Assembly (NCBI RefSeq): GCF_018446385.1
Contig: NC_055987.1
Location: forward strand, 11,059,705-11,123,704
Direction: 5' to 3'
DNA length: 64,000 bases
Source of the DNA: Zingiber officinale
Lineage: Eukaryota; Streptophyta; Magnoliopsida; Zingiberales; Zingiberaceae
Part shown: positions 24,885 through 33,829 of the stretch, in pieces
Numbering within the stretch: the stretch's first letter is position 1
Layout of the letters: the number at the start of each line of letters is the position of its first letter
The notes under the pieces: model-generated
Told to the model about the DNA's origin: nothing
Seen by the model: only the letters and a program-made list of their open reading frames with translations
Databases searched by the model: none
Position numbers and translations under genes: made by a program

Positions 24885-25998
24885 TTAACCATTACTCAAA
24901 GGGATAGGCTCAACAAATGATACCTTGGGTTTTACCTTGGAAACTCCCTCTTTACTTGTGCTTCCTCCTTTAGCTTTGACCGTTTTCTTCTCCTTTGGAC
25001 ATTGATTCCGGTAATGTCCTTTTTGATTATACGAGAAGCACACAATGTGCTCCTTGCACTTCCTTGTTGTGGGGGTGGTCTCCTTGGGCTTCTCCTTGCC
25101 CTTAAGTGCCACTTGACCATTCTTCTTGGTCAATTTAGGGCGCTTATTCTTGTAATGCTCATGTTCCCTACACTCAAAATATATAATATGATTTTTATTT
25201 TTAATTGAAATAATTATACTTTCATGTATAGGGATGACACTTTCTTTTTCTTCTTCGCTTGACCCGGAAATAGAAACTTCTCCTTCTTCTTGATCCAATG
25301 TCAGCGACGGTCGCTCCCCCTCAGTCCTAGAGGTGGAGACTCTTTCATCTTCATCTTCTATATGGAACAAAGAGTATCCTCCCTCTTTGCCCTTTTCGTT
25401 GCATTCCATTGAAGATGAAGCTTCTTGAACCTCTTCTTCGGAACTTGAGCATCTCTCAACTTCGAAGTCCTCTTCCTCTTGGTCTTGATCCAATGAGTCA
25501 TCCTCTTTGGATTCTTCTTGATTTGGTATAGTGGAGGGGACTTCATGAATCTTTGCCAATTTACTCCAAAGCTCCTTGGCATCCTTGAATTCTCCAACTT
25601 AAGCCAAAATATTGCTTGACAATAAATTGACCAATAGCTTGGTCACTTTGTCATTTGCCTCGCTACTTTGAATTTACTCTTGCCTCCACTTGCTCCTTTT
25701 GAGAGTTTTGACCTTTGAACTTATTGGAGCTTCAAAGCCTTCCATTAGAGCAAATCATTGCTCTATCTTTATCATCAAGAAATTTTTGATTCTTGATTTC
25801 CAAGAATCGAAGCTCGTCATTGTGAATGGTGGAGGCACCCTTGTGTCGAAACCAAATCCATCTTGGAATTCCATTTGAAGTTGAGCTTTTGTTGAAGTCT
25901 TCGACTTTATGGATTTTGCTCCAACTTCTTCACTCTTTAGCTTCTTTACCCCTTCCAGCAATGATTCCGGTGAAGAGCAACCTTGCTCTGATACCATT

Positions 25999-27602
25999 TG
26001 TTAGAGTCATTTTGATGCTAGAGGAGGTGAATAACTCTTCGCGCTTGTTGTTGTGCTTCTTAGATGATGTGCAGTGGAATAAATAACAAGAAACACACTC
26101 ACAACGTTACCATTGGGATTTACTTGGTATCCACCTCAAGAAGAGGTGACTAATCCAAGGATTCGACCCTCACTCACTCATCTACTATGAAAACACTCAT
26201 TTATGGTACCTACCGAAAGAGGAGAAACCTTACACCACTCTCAATACAAGAAGAAAGAAAAAGAAGCAAATACAAGTAAAATCTTACAAGATTTACACCA
26301 AGAAACCCTAACTTCTTCTTCTTGTTGTAGAAATGCCTCTTACCCTTGGAAGTGCAGTAATATTTTGCTCCAAGAAAGCTTCAAGAACTGGCGTCAACAA
26401 CTGGGAGCTTAGTGGAGAAGAATCGTTGAGAGTGGAGAAGAAGTGCTCGAAGATGTGTAGAAGAAATCACTCACAACATCTTTAAACATGCACAACAGTC
26501 AGATTCCAATCGATTTGGGAGGCTTCGAATCGATTGGTTGATCGATTCAAAGCGCCTCTGTGCTCTCTGGGAATGGCTGAATCGATCGACCAATCGATCC
26601 AGCATTTCTCATGGCCGCGCACAAGAAATTCTGTCCCCAATCGATCGGTCGATCGATTGGAGGAGCCTAATCGATCAACTGATCGATTGGGAGCGCTTCT
26701 GTGCGCATGATATAAGCTCTCGATCGATTGGTCGACCGATTGGGTCGCTGCTTGTCGCAGCACAGCCCCAATCGATCGGTTGATCGATTAGTTACCCTTT
26801 GACTTGCTTAAACCAAGTTTAGGGTCCACAATTTCAACATCTGGTCAACCGTGATCTGTTGGAATATTATGCCTAGCATCCGGTCAATCTTGACCTACTA
26901 GGACTTCTTCGCCAAGTGTTCGGTCAATCTCTTTGACCCACTTGGACTTTTCTCCTCGTGCCAAATGTATGGTCAATCTTGATTCACTTGGACTTCCTTC
27001 CACCAGATGTCCGGTCATCCTTGACCCATCTGGATTTCCTTGTGCCAAGTATCCGGTCAATCCTTTGACCTACTTGGACTTCTCAATACCAAGTGTTTAG
27101 TCAATTTTGACCCACCTGGATTTCCACATGCCCGGCTTCACTCATTAGGTCTTTCCATCTGCCTAGCTTCACTCACTAGGTCTTCCCATCTGCTTGGTTT
27201 CACTCACCAGGACTTTCCCCTGCCCGACTTCACTCACCGAGTCTTCTCATCTGCTTGGCTTCACTCACCAGGTCTTTCCATCTGTCCGGCTTCATTCACC
27301 AGGACTTTCACCTAACTTCACCCACTAGGATTTTCTATCTGTCTAACTTCTAGTTAGGACTTTTCCAGTCAAGTATCCAGTCAACCCTTTGACCTACCCT
27401 TTGATCTACTTGACTCTTCTTCACATCTAACTGGTCAACCTTGATCAGAGGGGAATTGCACCAGTAAGCTCCCCCAATCGGATGATTGCATATGCAATCT
27501 CGTATTGTCAAACATCGAAACCCAAACATCTAAACTCAGGCTTGAGCCAACTCAAACCTGGTCAACCTGGTTATCCTTGACCCAGGGGATGTTACACCAA
27601 CA
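25999..27602 (-). repeat. 5' LTR of the 20208-27602 element
   Basis: Direct copy of 20208-21863 with many scattered differences and a shorter dyad block (26510-26790). On the minus strand it starts TGTTGGTGTAACATCCCC and ends just before the primer-binding site. The series of short hairpin units recurs at about 26865-27380. Confidence 0.9.
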
Positions 27603-27607
27603 GTTTT

Positions 27608-27744
27608 ATCATATGGCAAAAGACGATTCACTTAACTCTAACGCTCCCAATATAATAACTTTAACATGCAATAGGATGTGGTTGTTTAATTAATTGAGAG
27701 ATGGTTCCTAAGTACATTTCTTTGAATGGCTGAAAGGGTGGGGG
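27608..27744. other. Short spacer between two LTR insertions
   Basis: About 140 bases of the old repeat that hosted the 20208 element (GGCAAAAGACGATTCACTTA at 27615). It ends at the target duplication of the solo LTR that follows. Nothing else is seen. Confidence 0.6.
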
Positions 27745-27749
27745 GTTTG

Positions 27750-29203
27750 TGTTGGTGCAGAAAGCATCCGATGATCGAACCTAAATTTTGATAATGGCAA
27801 AGGGTTCAAAGTTAAGGTTATTTGTTATCTAACAAGTTGAATGAGTTTGCAGGAAAGTCCTAAGTGTACTTAGGTAAAAGTGCTAGCTGCGGTTAAGCAG
27901 GTGGAATACCCTGGTAACCTTAGGTGGGAAGTCTTGGCGGGTCAAGGGCTTCGGGCAAAAGTCCTAGAGTCGAGAACTCTAGGTGAAAAGTCTTAGTGTC
28001 GCAAACTAGGTGAAAGACTGGGCGGGTCATGGAGCGGACGTCCAGCGGAAAGGCATGGAGCTTCGGGCGCTGAGCAAAAGTCCAGTTGGTCTGGAGAATC
28101 AACTGACAACAAGTAAACTCTTCTGAGTGGAGTAGATGAGGACGCGTTCCCCGGTGAGGGAACAATAGGCGCCAGTTCGACCTAGGGTTTCCGGTAGGGA
28201 ATCCGAAGTCAGAATCAGACAGTCGGAAATTGTCAAATACTTTAATATTACATATCTATATGTTAACTTTGTTTTTGCAGGATATGTTGGTTTGTTGGAC
28301 TAACTTATTTTACAGGAAGAGACCCTCTCGCAGCAAGGCGCGAGGGTGCCCTCATGGAGCTTGAGGGCACCCTGGACACTGGCGCGAGAGCGCCCTTATG
28401 GAGGTTGAGGGCGCCCTAAGGCGGATAAACTATGACCTGGTCGGAGCTCATTCACGCTACGGATTTGACCGGGTCGGAGACTGTCAAATATTTTAATATT
28501 ACATATCTATATGTTAACTTTGTTTTTGCAGGGTATGTTGGTTTGTTGGACTAACTTATTTTGCAGGAAGAGACCCTCTCGCAGCAAGGCATAAGGGCAC
28601 CCTCATGAGATTGAGGACGCTCTGGATGTTGAGCAGAGGGCGCCCTTATGGAGCTTGAAGGCGCCTTGGACACTGCCGCGAGAGCGCCCTCATGAAGGCT
28701 GAGGGCGCCCTCAGGCGGATAGACTGTGACCGAGTTGGAGCTCATCCACGTTGTGGATTTGGCGGGGTTGAGGGCACCCTCTATGGTGTTGGAGGCGCCC
28801 TCAACGAGGTTTATAAAGAGGTTTTGAGCAGCATCTTAGAACATCATCAGAAACGCGATCCTTCTTCCATGTGCTCCTTAAAGAATGTTCCGACAAAGTC
28901 GCAACTTGACTCCGACGACCAGAAACTTCAAGTTCACTATTCTCTTTTGTTGTTGGTATATTTTACTGCATTTAATTGTATTTTAAAGTTGTAAAGATTT
29001 ATGAATTGATAGTGATTGTCCACTGAAAGCGATCAACGATCGCGGGCCTTGTAGTAGGAGTCGCCCAAGGCTCTGAACCAAGTAAATCTTGGTGTTTGGG
29101 TTGTTTGTTTTAATTTTCGACTGCATATTACTCTTATTCTTTCGAAACGAAAAGTGAAAGTCACGAGCGTTATCCCCCCCTCTCTAGCGATTTCGATCCA
29201 ACA
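27750..29203 (+). mobile_element. Solo LTR with 5-bp target duplication
   Basis: It starts TGTTGGTGCAGAAAGC and ends GATCCAACA, flanked by GTTTG at 27745-27749 and 29204-29208. No interior, primer site or second LTR is present, so it is a solo LTR formed by recombination. The CCCCCCTCTCTAGCGATT stretch before the end is shared in style with the end of the LTR at 49700. It contains an internal duplication of about 261 bases (units starting 28231 and 28492) and self-complementary units at 27870-28060. Short GGGCGCCCT-type words repeat at 28330-28800. The orientation is inferred from the TGTTGGTGCA start. Confidence 0.88.
28231..28752 (+). repeat. 261-bp tandem duplication in the solo LTR
   Basis: The phrase TGTCAAATACTTTAATATTA followed by the TTTTTGCAGG...GTTGGTTTGTTGGACTAAC segment and AAGAGACCCTCTCGCAGCAA occurs at 28231 and again at 28492. 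Between the two lies GC-rich sequence of GCGCCCTCATGGAG and GTTGAGGGCGCC words, which also recurs. The copies are nearly identical in the first 110 bases. Confidence 0.85.
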
Positions 29204-29208
29204 GTTTG

Positions 29209-29680
29209 GAGGGTCCAAAATATGGTAACAAAGGTGGAATCTGCCACCCCAGTAATCTCATACGGTTGGCCTCATAACCATCTGTGAGGAACTAAATCGG
29301 GAAATTATAGTTGGCCAGTGTGGAGGAGGGTTTTTTTCTCGACTTTATCGAAATTCGAACCATTGTTCTATGGTAGCAACTCTACTCCGTATTAGCCAAC
29401 TCATTCTTGCCCCGGGCATGGAGGTCCAAAATATGACTAATGTGTATATGGAGAAAATATGCTCATGTACACTCTTTTATCAACGGTCTATAATTTTGCT
29501 ATCACTTTTCAAACTTGTTACTTGAATAATCGAAGTGATATTATATAGGAGCAGTGGGTATATTAACATTCTCTTGACACTGAGCATATGGTTCTTAACA
29601 TGGATAGTAATTGCATAGGCAACTCAAGTGTAGCATGCTTTGAAGGTGTTATTCTTAACTTTCATAAATGCTTAGATTAA
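29209..29680. other. Intergenic remainder, no gene seen
   Basis: Unique-looking sequence between the solo LTR and a Tourist-like element. The text near 29240-29420 (GAACTAAATCGGGAAATTATAG, CCATTGTTCTATGG) resembles degraded repeat phrases also present near 19600-20160. No coding region or RNA gene was found. Confidence 0.4.
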
Positions 29681-29838
29681 GGGCGTGTTTGATTAGGAGT
29701 TATCATTGATAACCTTGATAGGTTATCAACGATAACCTTATTTAGTTTAAGTAATCAATGATTCCTAGTAATGCAATATTCCTACCACGTCAGCAATCAG
29801 AGAATATAATTCGGAATAAGAAAATCTTAGAAACCTTA

Positions 29839-30056
29839 GGGTGTGTTTGGTACGCGCGTTTTTCATTTTTATTTTCTGAAAAATACGTATTTTTTGAAAA
29901 ATGGTGTTTGGTTTGCGTTTTTCGTGCTTGTTTTCTAAAAAAATAGATAGCATTTTCTAGAAAAACAGAGAATGACAAAAAAGTCATTTTCTGTTTTCTA
30001 GAAAACGCGCGTTTTTTAGAAAATGAAAATGAAAAACGCGCATACCAAACACACCC
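29839..30056. mobile_element. Tourist MITE, 218 bp, with near-perfect terminal inverted repeats
   Basis: The left end reads GGGTGTGTTTGGTACGCGCG and the right end, on the minus strand, GGGTGTGTTTGGTATGCGCG; the repeats extend for about 31 bases with one mismatch. The flanks are TTA on both sides (29836-29838 and 30057-30059). It is a non-coding PIF/Harbinger-type element sitting inside the larger Tourist-like element. Confidence 0.93.
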
Positions 30057-30129
30057 TTAGGGTTTTCACAATTCTAGGGTTATCAATATTTTTTCCAAAA
30101 TTACCCTCCGAGACTAGCAGGTGGTGAAC

Positions 30130-30660
30130 AGGAGCAGATGGAGACTGTGGGGTAACGACAACAACTGCGGAGCAACGACGACGACTAGCAATGGCGGCGA
30201 TGGTGAAAAGGAGGCGACAGTGAGCAACGACGGTGACTGCGGAGCAACGACGACGGTGAGCAGGTGGCAGCGACGATGGCGAGCAGGCGGTGACTGTGAA
30301 GCAACGACGGCTGAGGCCAGCCATCACCTAGACGAAGATGGCGTAATGGAGGAGACAACGTAATAGAGGAGACGACGCCAGAGGTTCGCAAAGGGGGTGG
30401 CCTGTCGGCGACAAGAAGGAGGCGACAGTGAGCAACGACGACGACTGCAGAGCAACATAGGCGGTTGCGGAGCAACGACGATGGCAAGCAGGTGGCAGCG
30501 ATGATGGCGAGCAAGTGGTGACTGTGAAGCAAGGACGGCTGAGGTCAACCATTGCCTAGACAAAGACAACACAAAGACTACACCGGAGCTTCGCGAAGGA
30601 GGCGGTGCATCGATGACTTGTGAAGGAAGCGACTCCATCAATTATGTTGAAGAAGATGTC
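30130..30660. repeat. GACGA/GGCGA-rich low-complexity tract with a 230-bp direct repeat
   Basis: The phrase GTGGCAGCGACGATGGCGAG through GACTGTGAAGCAACGACGGC at about 30262-30340 recurs at about 30492-30570 with few changes, a spacing of 230 bases. The antisense frames in this tract translate to long Ser/His/Arg-rich open stretches, a composition effect rather than a gene. Confidence 0.7.
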
Positions 30661-31020
30661 GACACAGTGAAAAAATGGGGACAAGAGGGAGAAGCGTACA
30701 GTTAAAGTAAAAAAGAATTAAAAATTTAGTCACTTATCTAAATTATTTTAATTATATTTTAAAATATATATAGATTTATTTTAAATTTAAAAATTATAAA
30801 TCAATTATATTTATTTATTATATATATGATCAACTTATTAATTAATATAATAATAATAATAATTAATTTAATTCAGTTTATTCCAAAAAAATAATCATGT
30901 AATTGATAAGGGTAATATGGTAAATATTAAATTAGATTATAGCATTATCTAGGTTGAACCAAATAAGATTAGGATTAGCTTTTATTCCTCATAATCTTGG
31001 TTATCAGATTACTTGGTGAT

Positions 31021-32549
31021 TGATCCTGTCCGGAGTCTGAGTCAGATAGACTACTGAGTGAGGTGGATGAAATGCTGATCGAATTGCGACGTCCCGGAGG
31101 GGGGGGGGTCTGCTGAGATGGCTTATATATTAACCAAGTCGTCAGAAGTCCTTTGGTCAACGCTACCTGCAGCCAGTGATCAGATTGCCCCGGTCTTTGG
31201 TACCCCGAAGCTCGAGACAGATCTAACGAATATATAACTAACCGACTAATACTAGAATAATAAAATGAATGAGGGACGAGTATGGAAAGCGTACCCTGTC
31301 CCAGGGGGGCGTCCTCCGATGGGACGTTGGTCGAGTTGTCGTGACTCGGAAGCATAGATGGATAAGCCGAATAAAGAGCTGGATCTGATGAAGCGAAGCC
31401 AGACGTGTCACGGAGCTGGAAGCGACCTCGACACACAGGGCAGGCTATGATCTCGGCACACAGACTGAGATAAGATATCAGCACACAGGCCGGGATAAAA
31501 TATCGGCGCGCAGGCCGGGGTGAGATATCGACACGCAAGTCGGGATATAAAACGACACGAAGATCGGAATATAAAAACATCACACATGTCAAGTCAGAAC
31601 ATAATGACAATGAGGGCTCAGGGGCTCGATCGACATCGGAGGCGTACGATAATGTGAATCGAGAGCCGGAGAACCGGACTGACGGATTGGAAGGCGAGAA
31701 TGTCGAGTGATCAGATCCGACGGTGGGGGCGCCGACAACGACACCGACGATTATGGAGTGAATGAAGACACTGGACGATAAAAGTACGGGCGGCGGTGTG
31801 CCTGACTGACGATGGTTTCTAGCCGCAGCCAGGGAGAAAGGTGGAGGCAGCGGCTGCGTGCCCCCTTGACAACGATGACCGAAGGCGATCGTGCAGGAGA
31901 GTAAGGAGAGGAGGCTGTCAGCGTCAGGAGACAACATTGCGTGTCTGATAGCAGTCCCGGAGGTGCGGGGTTGACTGTGAAGCCGGCGGTCGCAAAAGGC
32001 GGCCTAGACGCGAGAGAGATAGAGAGGAGACATCCCTTGCAGTAGGGGAAATAGCGAGCATAGGTCCCTGTGACGGAGAAGGAAACCAACGAAGTGCCCC
32101 CTCTCCCGATGTGCACAGCCTTGGCTTGTCGGAGTGTGCTGTTGACGAGAGGAGTTGTCGGTGATGACAGCGGCGTCCTCCCCCCTCCTGCTTGTGGCGG
32201 CCTTGGCGTTTAGCGTCCAGAGGAGAAGGAAGAGGAGACATGGCGTGAGGAGCCGGTGGCGGAAGCCAAAAACTCCAGCCTCCCTTCGAACCATGTCCTC
32301 CCCTTTGGCGGCGGCGGCGACAGCGAGTGAGGGAGAACCGTGTCCTCCCCTTTGGCGGCGGCGTTGACAACGAATGAGGGAGAACAGTGTCCTCCCCTTC
32401 GACGACAGCTACGATGTGAAAAAACGCAGAAGAGAGCCCCCCCTTTTTCCAACATGATGAACAGTGCCCTCCAAGGGCTACCGTCGAATGACCAAAAACC
32501 CTCTTTTCTTCTCCTAATTCCTCCTCTGCCATCCAATATATCCACATCA
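31021..32549 (-). mobile_element. LTR insertion (probably a solo LTR), TG...CA, with 5-bp target duplication
   Basis: It starts TGATCCTGTCCGGAGTCTGA and ends CCACATCA, flanked by GTGAT at 31016-31020 and 32550-32554. The start resembles that of the LTR at 58499 (TGATCCCGTCCGGAGGCTGA), so the two belong to related families. By that comparison this one is on the minus strand. It contains a tandem array of about 25 bases at 31429-31577. No interior or second LTR was found, and the reading frames seen in it are low-complexity. Confidence 0.75.
31429..31577. repeat. 25-bp tandem repeats, about six units
   Basis: Units begin near 31429, 31454, 31479, 31504, 31529 and 31553 with CGACACACAG, CGGCACACAG, CAGCACACAG, CGGCGCGCAG, CGACACGCAA and CGACACGAAG. 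Most continue into a GGG.TAAGATATC-like half. Spacing is 24-25 bases and the units have diverged by several substitutions each. Confidence 0.85.
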
Positions 32550-32601
32550 GTGATCATATAACCAATGTTATACACAATAACTTGAACCAAACACACCCTA
32601 A

Positions 32602-33625
32602 AAGAATTGTTAATTCCATCAGTATTTCTATTTTATTTCATACAGAACCAATGACTATTTTACATGGTCTTTCATTATCTTGATACTGAAGATCGGGACG
32701 GATCTAGAATTTTAAGCTTGAAGGGATTATATACTAAGTGACGAAAATAATTATTAAGCATATTATATAATAATAACCTTGAACCACAACCGGAAATGGG
32801 TGAATCTGTTTCAAGGAAATTGCATGTCTCGGTCCATTCGCTCGCTTGGGTAGCATTGTTTCAGATTAGTTTTCCAGGTTGGCCTCTCTACCTGATCGAG
32901 CTCGATCGTCTGCTCGACCTCTTTGCTCGACCGACGACAGATAAATTTAATTTAATTTTATGTATTTAAATTAGACTATTTTTAAATATCTCCGATAAAT
33001 TATTTCTCCAAGAGGCTTCTCATCTCAACCTTTTTATAGGTAGATGCTGTTGCTTTTCTAAGGATATAATTTTTAGTTTTTTCATTATTTCTTATCGTTA
33101 CTAATTTACTTATCAAATAAATTAATCCAAATTCGAATCACAACTACTTTTAATAAACTTGGAATAAATAATCCATTTATAGATGCTTTTAGATGAGTCA
33201 AAATCCTTTAGTATATAAAAAAGACATAAGTAAGTAGATGAATACTTTATAATTACGATTGAGTTATATCATAATTTTATCATAATAATTAGTTATAATT
33301 TTTTTCTGGATTTATTTTTCTATATCTAAGTTATAATTTAGATGAAAATAGATGGTCGGAAATCGTCCGAACATCATCAATGGATAGGTCTGCCGAGCTA
33401 CTGACGTCAAGTGAGGATGATCTTCGATCTTCTATTCCGACCTAAATTAAAATTTAGATGTGAAGATAAATCTAAGAAAATATTATAATTAATTATAACT
33501 GAATCAATGTAATTATAATTACAAATGATTATTTAATTTTTATAGACAGGTGATCTGGCCTCTTAGAATATCCACCGCCACATGAAAGAATATTATTCTA
33601 CCTTCTCTGGATAGGATATAAATAA
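32602..33625. other. Intergenic DNA upstream of the pseudouridine synthase
   Basis: AT-rich DNA without recognised genes. A GC-richer patch near 32820-32940 (CATTCGCTCGCTTGGGTAGC, GCTCGATCGTCTGCTCGACC) looks like a retroelement fragment related in wording to the one at the window start. The last 200 bases before 33626 would include the distal promoter. Confidence 0.4.
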
Positions 33626-33829
33626 TTGATACCAATAACTTCAACATTCCTTTTAACAATCGCCCTTTATGAAAATAGGCCCGAGGGCCGAGAGAGAGGA
33701 ACAAACGGGTTTGGTAGAAAACCATTTAACAGATCCGATTTGCTGCTTCCTTTATTATGCATCCTCTTCGAGTTAGGTTCCCTCCCGTCCCCGTCCCCGT
33801 CCCCGTCCCCGTACCCGTACGCCGCTTCG
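33626..33829 (+). promoter_or_regulatory. Leader of the pseudouridine synthase with CCGTCC repeats
   Basis: A run of CCGTCC units (about 33783-33812) lies just upstream of the chosen start codon. An in-frame ATG at 33626 would extend the protein by 68 residues including a PSPSPSPSPYPY stretch. I treat this as leader because the ATGGCTGCC context at 33830 is strong and the known family starts close to it. An alternative longer product that might carry an organelle signal cannot be excluded. Confidence 0.5.

Larger units (their letters stand above)
20208..27602 (-). mobile_element. LTR retroelement with gag only (TR-GAG-like), minus orientation
   Basis: The element is bounded by a 5-base target duplication, GTTTT, at 20203-20207 and 27603-27607. 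The LTRs are 20208-21863 (3') and 25999-27602 (5'), each about 1.6 kb. The primer site, TGGTATCAGAGC on the minus strand (25985-25996), fits initiator Met tRNA. The polypurine tract is the minus strand of 21864-21880. The interior carries gag-type sequence at about 24250-25970 with two zinc knuckles (CREHEHYKNK and CSYNQKGHYRNQ-like), and no pol was recognised. The gag region looks broken, with several disruptions. The two LTRs differ visibly at many positions, so this is the older of the two gag-only elements here. The family appears Copia-like from its relation to the plus-strand element at 48191. Confidence 0.9.
29681..32598. mobile_element. Tourist-like (PIF/Harbinger) element carrying two nested insertions
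   Basis: The ends are GGGCGTGTTTGATT at the left and, read on the minus strand, GGGTGTGTTTGGTT at the right, each continuing into an AGTTAT-like word. The flanks are TAA on both sides (29678-29680 and 32599-32601), the usual target duplication of this superfamily. Taking out the 218-bp MITE and the 1529-bp LTR insertion leaves about 1.16 kb. No transposase was recognised. The middle (30120-30660) is a purine-rich tract of GACGACGGCGAGCA-type repeats. Confidence 0.75.

Noticed and set aside
24885-25559. Host zinc-knuckle gene on the minus strand
   Set aside because: It lies between two LTRs with target duplications and next to an initiator-Met primer site. It is the gag-type region of a retroelement.
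25985-25996. tRNA fragment
   Set aside because: Only the 12-base primer-binding word is present; no cloverleaf or promoter boxes.
30016-30641. Several antisense Ser/His/Arg-rich open frames
   Set aside because: They overlap in all frames over a GACGA/GGCGA low-complexity tract; openness is due to composition.
30975-32596. Long minus-strand frames of 207-320 residues
   Set aside because: They lie in an LTR insertion with tandem repeats, have no domain, and cross the boundary between insertion and host element.
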